47,008 nt of DNA, taken from contig VGSS01000007.1 of assembly GCA_016874935.1 (NCBI GenBank), forward strand, positions 1 through 47,008, given 5' to 3'. The notes under the pieces were generated by a model. That model made no database searches. It was not told the DNA's origin and was given only the letters and a program-made list of their open reading frames with translations. A program made the position numbers and the translations under genes. How positions within the stretch are numbered: the first letter of the stretch is position 1; each line of letters begins with the position of its first letter. Positions 10,784 to 20,523 of the stretch are shown piece by piece. This DNA comes from Deltaproteobacteria bacterium (GTDB lineage: Bacteria; Desulfobacterota; BSN033; UBA1163).

Positions 10784-10981
10784 TTATAGGTAGGGAACCA
10801 ATTTCTCGATCCCTTTCATATTCGTCTTGCTGATGATCTTGGATCTTCTGAGACCTCGCTTCCGATTGGCCGATTTCTTTGTCAGGATATGCCGTGCGAA
10901 CGCCCTCTTCGCCTTCACCTTTCCGGTCCCCGTCTTTTTGAATCGTTTTGCCGCTCCACGGTTCGTCTTTATTTTTGGCAC
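10784..10981 (-). CDS. rpmI: 50S ribosomal protein L35 (GTG start)
   Basis: [23 protein letters not shown]... with GGAGGAG upstream; track ORF start at 11047 is too long. Confidence 0.95.
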   Translation of the reverse strand: MPKIKTNRGAAKRFKKTGTGKVKAKRAFARHILTKKSANRKRGLRRSKIISKTNMKGIEKLVPYL

Positions 10982-11064
10982 GATCTCCTCCTTGTCTGGA
11001 TAGTCGGGAGTGGAACGTAGCAGGTGGTATTCTCTTCTACCTTCCACCTTCCACTTTCCACATT

Positions 11065-11589
11065 CTATGCTGTCTTCTGGCTCGGCAGGGGAGCCAGGAT
11101 CATTACATAATTCCTGCCTTCAAACTTGGCGGGCTGTTCAATCTTTCCCCATTCTTTCGCCTTCTCTGCAATCCGTCCCATCATCTGCTTCCCCAGGTCG
11201 GAATGGGTGATCTCTCTTCCCCTGAAGATAATGGTCACCTTGGTTTTATTGCCCTCTTTTAAAAAACGCTCGATATGGCGGAGTTTGAACTCCAGGTCGT
11301 GTTCTTCTGTCTTGGATCTCAACTTTACTTCCTTGAGATGGACGACAGCCTGCTTCTTCTTCGCATCATGGGCCTTTTTGCTCTGCTGATATTTGAACTT
11401 TCCGAAGTCCATGATGCGACAGACCGGCGGTTCCGATTTCGGCGAAACCTCCACCAGGTCTAAATCGGCATTGGCGGCTACCCGAAGCGCCTCTACCAGT
11501 GGCAATATCCCTAACTGCTTCCCTTCAGAGTCGATGACCCTGACCTCCCTTGCCCGAATCTCACGATTGATGCGTACATCCCTGCTGAT
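11065..11589 (-). CDS. infC: translation initiation factor IF-3, probable ATC start
   Basis: [29 protein letters not shown]...; AAGGAGGT (11597-11604) 7 nt upstream of ATC at 11589; no ATG/GTG/TTG at proper spacing. Confidence 0.9.
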   Translation of the reverse strand: MSRDVRINREIRAREVRVIDSEGKQLGILPLVEALRVAANADLDLVEVSPKSEPPVCRIMDFGKFKYQQSKKAHDAKKKQAVVHLKEVKLRSKTEEHDLEFKLRHIERFLKEGNKTKVTIIFRGREITHSDLGKQMMGRIAEKAKEWGKIEQPAKFEGRNYVMILAPLPSQKTA

Positions 11590-11703
11590 AAATCCCACCT
11601 CCTTTTTCAGATAGTTGAGAGTGGAATGTGGTGAGCGGTTTAACCGCTTTCCACCTTCCACCTTTTGTTTTCTGCTTTCTACCCTCTACCTTCCACTTTC
11701 CAC

Positions 11704-13590
11704 CTACAAAGCCGGATAATCAGATTCGACCAGACGGATGAACTCTTCCACGCCTATTGAACCGATCGTCTCGCCGCTCCGTTTGCGTGGAGAGACGGTT
11801 TCTCCCTTCTCTTCCTTATCTCCTATCACCAGCATATAGGGAATCTTCTGAACCTGCGCCTCCCGGACTTTGAACCCCAACTTCTCATTCCTCAAATCCC
11901 TTTCAACCCGAATCCCCCTCCGGATCAACCGATGATAGACCTTCTCCGCATAGGGGATATGCCGTTCCGTCACCGTCAAAAGAATGGCCTGAACAGGGGC
12001 AAGCCAGACCGGAAAGGCCCCGGCATAATGCTCGATGAGCACCCCGATAAATCTTTCCATAGCTCCGAGGATCACACGGTGGAGCATGACAGGTCTATGT
12101 CGTTCGCCATCGCTTCCCACATAGGTGAGATCGAACCTCTCGGGCATGGCAAAGTCAACCTGAATCGTGGCGCACTGCCATCTCCGGTTCAGGGCGTCTT
12201 TGAGTTTTACATCAATCTTGGGACCATAAAAGGCCCCGTCCCCTTCGTTGATCTCAAAGGGGAGGTTTTTCTCCTTAAGGGTGTTGAACAGGGCATGGGT
12301 CGCCTTCTCCCAGTCCTCATCCGTTCCGATGGACTTCTCCGGCCGGGTGCTCAACTCCATCTCGTATTCGAAACCGAAAACCTTCATCACATCATCGACG
12401 AATTGAATGATTGCGCCGATCTCATCGTTCAGTTGATCCGGGCGGCAGAGGATATGGGCATCGTCCTGTGTAAAACCCCTGACCCGGAGCAGTCCATGAA
12501 GTTCTCCGGATTTTTCATGGCGGTGAACCGTGCCTAATTCGAAGTATCGCAGAGGAAGGTCCCGGTAACTTCTGATCTGTGATTTATAGATCAACATATG
12601 GGCGAGGCAGTTCATGGGCTTGATCCCATACTCCGCATCCTCCACCTTGGTAAAATACATCTTGTCCCGGTAGTTTTCAAAATGACCCGACCGCTTCCAC
12701 AGATCCAGCTTGAGAAGCTGGGGACCGATGACGATCTGATAGCCCCGCTTCAGGTGTTCTTTTCTCTCAAAGTCTTCCAGGATCGTCCTGAGGAGGGCTC
12801 CCTTGGGATGGTAGATTACCAGGCCGGGACCGGCCTCCTCACTGAGACTAAAAAGATCGAGTTCCCTTCCAAGCTTCCGGTGGTCCCGTTTTCGGGCCTC
12901 CTCAAGCATATGGAGATAATCTTTCAATCCCTCGGAATCCGGGAAGGCAGTTCCGTAAATCCGCTGGAGCACCTGATTCCGGGCATCTCCCCTCCAGTAA
13001 GTTCCGGACACGCTTAAAAGCTTGAACGCCTTGATCTTCCCGGTTGAGGGAAGGTGGGGACCTTCGCACAGGTCGACAAAAGAACCCTGGCGATAGAGAG
13101 AGACACGATCAGGAAGGTCGTCCATATGATCGACTTTATAACTCTCTCCTATCTTTTGGAAAGTTAAAATCGCCTCATCTTTTGGAGTTTCATTTCGAAT
13201 AAAAGGCTCATCCTTTTTGACGATCTCTTCCATTCTCTTTTCAATGGACTCGAGATCCTGTGGAGTGAAGGTCTTCTCATAATCGAAGTCGTAATAGAAG
13301 CCTCCTTCCGTCGACGGACCAAAGGTGAGCTTTACCGAAGGGAAAAGTTCTTTCACCGCCTGTGCCATCACATGGGCAGCCGAATGGCGCAAAATATCGA
13401 GGCCTTTTCTCGAGTGAACGGAGATGAAAGAGATTGAAGCATCCCTTTCCATTGGTTTTGAAAGATCGACCAAAGCGCCGTCCATCTGCGCTGCCACTGC
13501 CTCTTTATCAGCAAATTCGATGAGTTTCGTTCCCTTCGGAACCAATCTCTTTTCCCCATCGGGCAATGTGATTGCTATTTTCTCTATCAT
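11704..13590 (-). CDS. thrS: threonyl-tRNA synthetase
   Basis: TGS domain start [71 protein letters not shown]. Confidence 0.97.
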   Translation of the reverse strand: MIEKIAITLPDGEKRLVPKGTKLIEFADKEAVAAQMDGALVDLSKPMERDASISFISVHSRKGLDILRHSAAHVMAQAVKELFPSVKLTFGPSTEGGFYYDFDYEKTFTPQDLESIEKRMEEIVKKDEPFIRNETPKDEAILTFQKIGESYKVDHMDDLPDRVSLYRQGSFVDLCEGPHLPSTGKIKAFKLLSVSGTYWRGDARNQVLQRIYGTAFPDSEGLKDYLHMLEEARKRDHRKLGRELDLFSLSEEAGPGLVIYHPKGALLRTILEDFERKEHLKRGYQIVIGPQLLKLDLWKRSGHFENYRDKMYFTKVEDAEYGIKPMNCLAHMLIYKSQIRSYRDLPLRYFELGTVHRHEKSGELHGLLRVRGFTQDDAHILCRPDQLNDEIGAIIQFVDDVMKVFGFEYEMELSTRPEKSIGTDEDWEKATHALFNTLKEKNLPFEINEGDGAFYGPKIDVKLKDALNRRWQCATIQVDFAMPERFDLTYVGSDGERHRPVMLHRVILGAMERFIGVLIEHYAGAFPVWLAPVQAILLTVTERHIPYAEKVYHRLIRRGIRVERDLRNEKLGFKVREAQVQKIPYMLVIGDKEEKGETVSPRKRSGETIGSIGVEEFIRLVESDYPAL

Positions 13591-13611
13591 GGTCGCCTGA
13601 ATTGAAATGGA

Positions 13612-13649
13612 AGAGGCATCACCCATGTGAAAAAATGAATGATGCCTCT
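13612..13649 (-). promoter_or_regulatory. candidate thrS leader hairpin
   Basis: mRNA strand AGAGGCATCA-18 nt-TGATGCCTCT, perfect 10-bp stem about 20 nt upstream of thrS ATG; no following U-run. Confidence 0.55.
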
Positions 13650-13718
13650 CCAATTTTCTTGTTAAAATGTCTTTTTTCTCAATAACTTGTCTTTCACTTC
13701 CTGATAAATAGGTTTAAA

Positions 13719-13793
13719 TGGTAGGCACGTGGGGATTTGAACCCCAGACTTCTACCGCGTCAAGGTAGCGCTCTCCCCCTGAGCTACGTGCCT
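13719..13793 (-). tRNA. tRNA-Val(GAC)
   Basis: AGGCACGTAGCTCAGGGGGAGAGCGCTACCTTGACGCGGTAGAAGTCTGGGGTTCAAATCCCCACGTGCCTACCA. Confidence 0.95.
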
Positions 13794-13911
13794 ATAACCC
13801 TCCTCCTTGCACAACGGTGACTGCTCAAAATTCCCCTGTATGTATAGCCCCTTTTTTGATTATTGTCAAGGAAATTATTAAGTTATAACGTAATCCCTCA
13901 GTTAATGAAGC

Positions 13912-14196
13912 AGAAAAGGGTCGGGGGGTTTTTCTGGATAAACCTTGAAGCGCAACCTTTTCCTGTTTAACTTTATAGGCTTGCTACCAAAAAATACAAT
14001 CCAAACAGTAGGATGGCCGGTCTGTAAGACTTAAGGCTACCCCTAAAAATGTCATTCCGGCGCAAGCCGGAATCCAGAAGCTCTTCATATGACTGGACTC
14101 CGGTTTTCACCGGAGTGACGAATTTGGAATTGTTAGAGGTTCCCTTAAATGACCGCTTTACAAGGTTTTGTAGGAAAAACCCGCCGACCCTTTTAC
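13912..14196. mobile_element. MITE-like element with ~45-bp imperfect TIRs, interrupted by family 1 element
   Basis: Left AGAAAAGGGTCGGGGGGTTTTTCTGGATAAACCTTGAAGCG; right arm reverse complement AGTAAAAGGGTCGGCGGGTTTTTCCTACAAAACCTTGTAAAGCG. Confidence 0.6.
14031..14148. mobile_element. MITE-like repeat family 1, copy 1
   Basis: TTAAGGCTACCCCTAAAAATGTCATTCCGG...CCGGAGTGACGAATTTGGAATTGTTAGAGGTTCCCTTAA; inverted ends TTAAGGNNACCYCTAA. Confidence 0.8.
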
Positions 14197-14197
14197 T

Positions 14198-16786
14198 TCA
14201 CGTCCTGAATACCAATTCCCCTTTCCTGTCATCCATATCCGCGGTGACCGTATCCCCTTCCTTAAATTTGCCTTCCAATATCCTTATTGCCAATCTATCC
14301 TGAATCTCCTTTTGAATCACACGCTTAAGCGGGCGAGCGCCATAAGCGGGATCGAACCCTTCTTTTGCTAAAAATTCCTTTGCTTTCTCAGTCATCTTGA
14401 GGTCTATCCGCCTTTCGAGAAGCCTCTTTTCAAGTTTCATTGCCTGGATATCCACAATAGCCTTTATCTCTTCAATTCCAAGACTATGAAAGATCACCAA
14501 CTCGTCAATTCGATTCAGAAATTCCGGCTTGAACTGGGTCTTCACTGCTTCCATCACACGTCGCCGCATCTCTTCATAATCCTTCTCTCCGAGATCCGCA
14601 ATCCACTGACTTCCGATGTTGGAGGTCATGATCACGACCGTATTCTTAAAATCGACTGTCCTTCCGTGGCCATCGGTCAACCGCCCGTCATCGAGAATCT
14701 GAAGGAGGATGTTGAATACCTCGGGATGGGCCTTCTCAATCTCATCCATCAGGACAATCGAATAGGGTCTTCTCCTGACCGCTTCAGTCAAAAACCCTCC
14801 TTCCTCATATCCCACATATCCGGGCGGCGCTCCGATGAGCCGTGCCACCGAATGTTTCTCCATAAACTCGGACATATCGATTCTGACCATGGCCTGCTCA
14901 TCATCAAAGAGAAATTCGGCCAGAGCACGGGCCAATTCCGTCTTTCCCACACCGGTTGGCCCCATAAAGATGAAAGAGCCGATGGGGCGGTTTGGATCCT
15001 GTAATCCCGCCCTCGCCCTTCTCACCGCATTCGAAACAGCAACGATTGCATCCTCCTGACCCACCACCCTCTGCTTCAGCCTCTCCTCCATTCGGATGAG
15101 CTTTTCGACCTCTCCCTCCAGCATCCTTGAGACCGGTATCCCCGTCCACTTGGAGACGACTTCAGCCACGTCCTCTTCATCCACCTCCTCCTTAAGCATC
15201 TTCCCTTCTCTCTGAAGTTCGGCAAGTTTTTCCTCTTCCCGTTTCTGCTCCTTTTCGAGCTGGGTCATCTCACCGTATTGCAATTCGGCTAATTTCGAAT
15301 AGTCGGCCTCGCGCTCCGCCTCTTTCATCATCTGCTTGGCCTTCTCCATCTGCTCCTTGATCTGCTGGATTCGCGAAATGGCCTTCTTCTCGTTCTCCCA
15401 CTTTAGTTTCTTCTCCTGGACTTCATGCTTCAGACCTGCGAGCTCCCCTTCAAGTTTCTTCAATCTCTCGACAGAACCTTTATCCTTCTCCTTCTTCAAT
15501 GCCTGTCGTTCAATCTCCAACTGCATCACCCTTCGCTGGACTTCGTCGATCTCCATGGGCACGCTGTCAATCTCGATCCTCAGCCTTGATGCCGCCTCAT
15601 CGATCAGATCGACCGCCTTATCCGGAAGAAAACGGTCCGAGATATAGCGGTGAGAAAGCATGGAAGCAGCAATGAGCGCCGAGTCTTTTATTCTCACGCC
15701 GTGGTGAACCTCGTATCGCTCCTTTAAGCCCCTTAAGATGGCAATCGTATCTTCTACCGAAGGCTGGGCCACATAGATCGGCTGAAATCTCCTTTCAAGG
15801 GCGGCGTCTTTCTCCACATACTTCCGGTATTCGTTAAGCGTGGTCGCGCCCACACATCGCAACTCTCCCCTTGCCAGGGCGGGCTTGAGCATATTGGAAG
15901 CGTCAATCGCGCCCTCTGCGGCCCCGGCTCCCACCAGGGTGTGGAGTTCGTCGATGAAAAGGATGATATTGCCTGCGGCTGCCGTGATCTCTTTCAAAAC
16001 GGCCTTCAATCTCTCTTCGAACTCCCCGCGGAATTTTGCGCCGGCGATCAGGGCTCCCAGATCGAGAGCCACCAGTTTCTTATTCTTCAGGGTCTCGGGC
16101 ACATCTCCCTTGACGATCCTCTGGGCCAGCCCCTCGACAATCGCTGTCTTCCCCACTCCGGGTTCGCCGATCAGCACAGGGTTGTTCTTCGTCCTCCGCG
16201 AGAGAACCTGAACGACCCTGCGAATCTCATCATCCCTTCCAATCACAGGATCGAGCTTTCCCTTTCTTGCCTCCTCTGTCAGGTCTCTGCTGTACCGCTT
16301 CAAGGCTTGATACTTCTCTTCAGGGTTCTGATCTGTCACACGGTGAGAGCCGCGGATCTCCTGAAGGACTCTGAAGATCGCATCCTTCGTCACCCCGTTT
16401 CTCTGGAGGATCTGCGAAGAAGCTCCTCCTCTCTCATCCGAAATGGCGATCAGAAGATGCTCGGTGGAAAGATACTCATCCGTCAATCTCTCTGCCTCTT
16501 TCCAGGCCGCATTCAATATCTCATTAAGCCGGCTGGAGAGGTAGACCTGGCCTGTCCCTCCTGTCACCCTTGGAATGCGATTCAACTCCCCTTCCAATTG
16601 GGAGGAGATGAGATTCGGGTTGGCCCCCAATTTCTGGATGATGGGGGTCACAATTCCCTCTTTTTGCATCAGAAGGGCGTAAAGAAGGTGTTCCACATCG
16701 ATCTGTTGATGGCTTCTCTGCTCGGCAACGCCTTTGGCGCTCTGCAACGCCTCCTGCGCTTTTAAAGTAAATTTATCTATTTGCAT
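14198..16786 (-). CDS. clpB: ATP-dependent chaperone ClpB
   Basis: 862 aa, two AAA+ modules ([37 protein letters not shown]) with middle coiled coil. Confidence 0.97.
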   Translation of the reverse strand: MQIDKFTLKAQEALQSAKGVAEQRSHQQIDVEHLLYALLMQKEGIVTPIIQKLGANPNLISSQLEGELNRIPRVTGGTGQVYLSSRLNEILNAAWKEAERLTDEYLSTEHLLIAISDERGGASSQILQRNGVTKDAIFRVLQEIRGSHRVTDQNPEEKYQALKRYSRDLTEEARKGKLDPVIGRDDEIRRVVQVLSRRTKNNPVLIGEPGVGKTAIVEGLAQRIVKGDVPETLKNKKLVALDLGALIAGAKFRGEFEERLKAVLKEITAAAGNIILFIDELHTLVGAGAAEGAIDASNMLKPALARGELRCVGATTLNEYRKYVEKDAALERRFQPIYVAQPSVEDTIAILRGLKERYEVHHGVRIKDSALIAASMLSHRYISDRFLPDKAVDLIDEAASRLRIEIDSVPMEIDEVQRRVMQLEIERQALKKEKDKGSVERLKKLEGELAGLKHEVQEKKLKWENEKKAISRIQQIKEQMEKAKQMMKEAEREADYSKLAELQYGEMTQLEKEQKREEEKLAELQREGKMLKEEVDEEDVAEVVSKWTGIPVSRMLEGEVEKLIRMEERLKQRVVGQEDAIVAVSNAVRRARAGLQDPNRPIGSFIFMGPTGVGKTELARALAEFLFDDEQAMVRIDMSEFMEKHSVARLIGAPPGYVGYEEGGFLTEAVRRRPYSIVLMDEIEKAHPEVFNILLQILDDGRLTDGHGRTVDFKNTVVIMTSNIGSQWIADLGEKDYEEMRRRVMEAVKTQFKPEFLNRIDELVIFHSLGIEEIKAIVDIQAMKLEKRLLERRIDLKMTEKAKEFLAKEGFDPAYGARPLKRVIQKEIQDRLAIRILEGKFKEGDTVTADMDDRKGELVFRT

Positions 16787-16862
16787 TTAATCCACTCCCT
16801 TTACCGGTTTTCCTACTAAAAATAATCATCCTCCTAATGGTTTGCAAATAAAATTTTCTCAA

Positions 16863-17705
16863 TTATTTCAAGGCATCTGCTAAACGGATGAATTCCTGGA
16901 CAGTGAGCGTCTCGGATCTTCTTTGTGGATCGATCCCTGTAGCCCCCATCCTTTTCTCCGGTAATGGGGGGAGAGGAAGGCCGGAGTATTTTAATGAATT
17001 GATCAACGTCTTTCTCCGGTGGCTGAAGCTTGCCTTCACCACCTCCTTGAACCAGTCCTCATCCTCCGCTTTCATCATTAAATCGTCTCTCCATACGATT
17101 CGGACCACGGCAGACTCAACCTTTGGAGGAGGATGGAAGGCGGAAGGTTTGACAAAAAATTGGACGGATGGACGGGAAACCATCTGTATCAGGACGGATA
17201 AAGCGCCGTACTCTTTCCCGCCGGGAGGGGCGACCATCCTTTCAACCACCTCTCTCTGCAACATCAGGGTCAGGCTGGAAAAGAGCTTCCTCGATTCGAT
17301 GAAACGGAAAAGCAAAGGGGTTGAAATCTGGTAGGGCAGATTGGAAACCACCTTCAACGGCGCCTTTACATGATGGGATAAACCATCAAAGTCGATCCTG
17401 AGGATATCTTTCTGGATGATCTCCACATTGGAAACAACTGACATCTTTTTTTTTAATATCGCCGCTAATCTTGAATCAATCTCAACGGCGATCACACTTT
17501 TCGCCTGTCGAGCAAGTTCAAGGGTCATCTCTCCCAGGCCAGGCCCCACTTCGAGGATGACATCCTCCTTATTCACCCCGGCGGCCCGGATCACCTTAAC
17601 GATGATGTTTCGATCAACAAGAAAATGCTGCCCCAGTCTCTTCTTGGGAGAGAGGCCGTATTCTCTCAATTCATTCCGAATGGATGCCATGGTCATTAAA
17701 TCCAA
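16863..17705 (-). CDS. rsmA: 16S rRNA dimethyladenosine transferase
   Basis: KKRLGQHFLVDRNI...LEVGPGLGEMTLEL...VVSNLPYQISTPLLFR. Confidence 0.95.
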   Translation of the reverse strand: MDLMTMASIRNELREYGLSPKKRLGQHFLVDRNIIVKVIRAAGVNKEDVILEVGPGLGEMTLELARQAKSVIAVEIDSRLAAILKKKMSVVSNVEIIQKDILRIDFDGLSHHVKAPLKVVSNLPYQISTPLLFRFIESRKLFSSLTLMLQREVVERMVAPPGGKEYGALSVLIQMVSRPSVQFFVKPSAFHPPPKVESAVVRIVWRDDLMMKAEDEDWFKEVVKASFSHRRKTLINSLKYSGLPLPPLPEKRMGATGIDPQRRSETLTVQEFIRLADALK

Positions 17706-17914
17706 ATGTCAAAGTTCAAATATCAAAGGAATGTCAAAATGACAAATTCTCTAAACCAAAAACGAGATCCCGAAATAAATTCGGGATGACAAAAACAAGA
17801 ACCAAATCGATGTGTCATGCTGAACTCGGTTCAGCATCCGGTTTGTTTCTCTTCATTTTCAGCAGGCCTATAAGCTTCAGATTTCTTTTGAACTTTGTCA
17901 TTAGACATTCTTCA

Positions 17915-18925
17915 TCACAGAGGCAGATTCGAAAAGGCATTGAGAGAGAAATCGGATCGAATGCCCCGTTTCAAATATTCATAACCCACCACGCCCACCA
18001 TGGCTGCATTGTCCGTGCAGAAGGCAGGAGAAGGAATATGGACCCGTATCTTCTGCTCCGATGCCTCCTCTTCCATCCTTTGCCGGAGAAGCCGGTTGGC
18101 CGCTACCCCTCCTGAGACGACTACTCTCTTTAAATCCTGATGCCTGGCTGCTTGAAAAGTCTTCTTCACCAAAACATCGACGACCGCCTCCTGAAAACTC
18201 GAAACGATATCCTGAATCATCCCTTCCCGAAAACCTCCAGCCGGCTCGGGATGAGCCTTCACGAAATTAACCACCGCTGTCTTCACCCCGCTGAAACTGA
18301 AATCGAACGAATCCTTCCCGAGGGAAGCCCTTGGAAACCGGATCGCCTTTGAATTTCCAGTCATGGAAAGCTGATCGATGATTGGACCTCCCGGATACCC
18401 CAGCCCAAGCAGTTTAGCGACTTTATCAAAGGCCTCTCCCGCCGCATCATCTCTTGTCTGTCCTAATCTCCTATATTTTCCAAACCCATCCACTCTGAAA
18501 AGAGAGGTGTGACCTCCGGAAACAACCAGCCCGATAAATGGGAATCGTGGGGGCCGCTCTTCGAGAAAAATGGCTGAGAGGTGCGCTTCAATATGATTCA
18601 CTCCCACGAAAGGCGCTCCCGTGACAAAGGCCAGCGATTTGGCAAAAGAGAGACCCACTAAAAGCGACCCCGCCAGCCCCGGCCCCTGAGTCACCGCAAT
18701 GCCATCGATCTCCTGCAGAGCGCCCCCTGCCCTTTCAAGGGCTTCGGTCACAATGGGAACGATCGCTTCGATATGTTTCCTCGAAGCCAGCTCCGGAACA
18801 ACCCCTCCGTATTTCTGGTGGACAGCGATCTGGGAACAGACCACATTGGAGAGAATTTTTCTTCCGTTCAGAACAACCGCCGCCCCGGTATCATCGCATG
18901 ATGTCTCAATGGCTAAAATTCGCAT
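17915..18925 (-). CDS. tsaD: tRNA N6-threonylcarbamoyladenosine synthase TsaD
   Basis: MRILAIETSCDDTGAAVV; GVNHIEAHLSAI; VVSGGHTSLF; VSGGVAANRLLR. Confidence 0.97.
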   Translation of the reverse strand: MRILAIETSCDDTGAAVVLNGRKILSNVVCSQIAVHQKYGGVVPELASRKHIEAIVPIVTEALERAGGALQEIDGIAVTQGPGLAGSLLVGLSFAKSLAFVTGAPFVGVNHIEAHLSAIFLEERPPRFPFIGLVVSGGHTSLFRVDGFGKYRRLGQTRDDAAGEAFDKVAKLLGLGYPGGPIIDQLSMTGNSKAIRFPRASLGKDSFDFSFSGVKTAVVNFVKAHPEPAGGFREGMIQDIVSSFQEAVVDVLVKKTFQAARHQDLKRVVVSGGVAANRLLRQRMEEEASEQKIRVHIPSPAFCTDNAAMVGVVGYEYLKRGIRSDFSLNAFSNLPL

Positions 18926-18930
18926 GAGAC

Positions 18931-19638
18931 TTACCTTGTTAAAAAAAGCAGTGGATCAACGGCCTTATTCTTTTTTCTGATCTCGAAGTGGAGATGAGGT
19001 CCGGTGGCTCTTCCGGTCTGACCGACCCTTCCGATAATCTGTCCCCTCTCCACCGATTCCCCCTCCTCTACGAGATTGACCTCATTGTGTCCATAGACTG
19101 TCACATAGTCCTCTGAATGGCGGAGGATGATAAGATTTCCATACCCCCGAATCGTATTGCCCGAATAGATGACTTTTCCGGAATCGGAGGCTTTGATCGC
19201 TGTGCCGGCAGGAGAGGAGATGTCAATTCCCATATGCCTTCTGCCCTCTGTCTCATCAAATTCACCTCTCAATCTGCCTTCCGCCGGCCAGATAAAATTC
19301 ATCTTTTTATAGGCCATCTTCTCCTGATGGCCCGATTCTTCGACCACATCTTCAATATAGACCTCCACCTTTAACACTCTCTTTGCTCCGGGGATGAAGA
19401 TCCTCTGGCCCGTCCGAATCCTACCCGGGTCCGAAATATTGTTCAATGACGCCGTCTCTTTGAGATCGACCCCATAGGTCTTGCAGATCCGGTAGAGGGT
19501 CTGATGTTTCTCCACCACATGATAAATCCCTTTTTTCTCTAAAGGAGAGGGTTTTTCGATAATAACCTTCTGCCTTGCACATCCATTAAAGAGGAAAATT
19601 ACCGAAAGAAAAAATATCCATAAAATATTATTTAACAT
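18931..19638 (-). CDS. lipoprotein with LysM and M23 peptidase domain (NlpD-like)
   Basis: Lipobox LFNGCA; YHVVEKHQTLYRICKTYGV; HMGIDISSPAGTAIKASDSGKV; GPHLHFEIRKKNK. Confidence 0.9.
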   Translation of the reverse strand: MLNNILWIFFLSVIFLFNGCARQKVIIEKPSPLEKKGIYHVVEKHQTLYRICKTYGVDLKETASLNNISDPGRIRTGQRIFIPGAKRVLKVEVYIEDVVEESGHQEKMAYKKMNFIWPAEGRLRGEFDETEGRRHMGIDISSPAGTAIKASDSGKVIYSGNTIRGYGNLIILRHSEDYVTVYGHNEVNLVEEGESVERGQIIGRVGQTGRATGPHLHFEIRKKNKAVDPLLFLTR

Positions 19639-19725
19639 TTCATCTGCAAGTTAAAATTTATGTTTGCTAAGATTAACTTTTTACATGGATGAGTTTCTTA
19701 TCTTCCGTCCTCCCTCGTCCATCGT

Positions 19726-20415
19726 CTATCGTTCATCGTTCATCGTTCCCTCGTCTTCCCAGCCATATCTGCCGATCAATTTAACAAACCGACAGCCGCC
19801 AAGGTTCTCCTTTTTCATCCCTTCCTCTGTCTTGGTAATTCGAAAAAGGTCCTGAATATCGGAGTTTCCCACAGGAATGACCAGCCTTCCGCCCATTGAC
19901 AGCTGGTCATAGAGAGGTTGGGGGATATCCGGTGAGCCGGCGGTGACGATGATGGCATCAAAGGGGCCCTTCTCTGCCCATCCATAGGTGCCATCGAAGA
20001 TCTTGATCTCCACATTGAAATATCCAAGGTCATAGAGCAACTTCCTGGCCCTGATCGCCAGCGGACGAATCCTTTCTACGGAAAAGACCTCCTGGGTCAA
20101 TTCGGCCAGGATGGCTGTCTGGTAGCCCGATCCCGCCCCGATCTCCAGGACCCTCTCCCTTCCCTTTAATTCCATGGCCTCGGTCATCAGGGCGACCATA
20201 TAGGGTTGAGAAATGGTCTGTTTCTCTCCGATGGGAAGGGGACGGTCATTGTAAGCCTGGCTCTGGAGCGCCTCCTCGACAAAGAGGTGTCGGGGGACTT
20301 TCTTCATGGCAGCGATCACGCGAGGATCCTTGATCCCCCTTTCAATGATCTGCTCCTCCACCATCTTTGCTCTTGCCTTTGGAAAATCGATCATATCCTG
20401 AACACGAAATGTCAA
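19726..20415 (-). CDS. pcm: protein-L-isoaspartate O-methyltransferase
   Basis: [47 protein letters not shown]. Confidence 0.95.
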   Translation of the reverse strand: MTFRVQDMIDFPKARAKMVEEQIIERGIKDPRVIAAMKKVPRHLFVEEALQSQAYNDRPLPIGEKQTISQPYMVALMTEAMELKGRERVLEIGAGSGYQTAILAELTQEVFSVERIRPLAIRARKLLYDLGYFNVEIKIFDGTYGWAEKGPFDAIIVTAGSPDIPQPLYDQLSMGGRLVIPVGNSDIQDLFRITKTEEGMKKENLGGCRFVKLIGRYGWEDEGTMNDER

Positions 20416-20522
20416 AATTCAAAATCCAAATGCCAAATGAATGTCAAGGTTCAAAATCCAAAATATTCTTGACATTTGAGCTCTGGGTTAAATTTGACAT
20501 TTGAACTTTGGCATTTGAATTT
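20412..20522. repeat. palindromic intergenic repeat (AATTCAAAATCCAAATGCCAAATG / CATTTGAACTTTGGCATTTGAATTTT)
   Basis: Opposed arms visible between pcm and mutS. Confidence 0.65.
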
Positions 20523-20523
20523 T

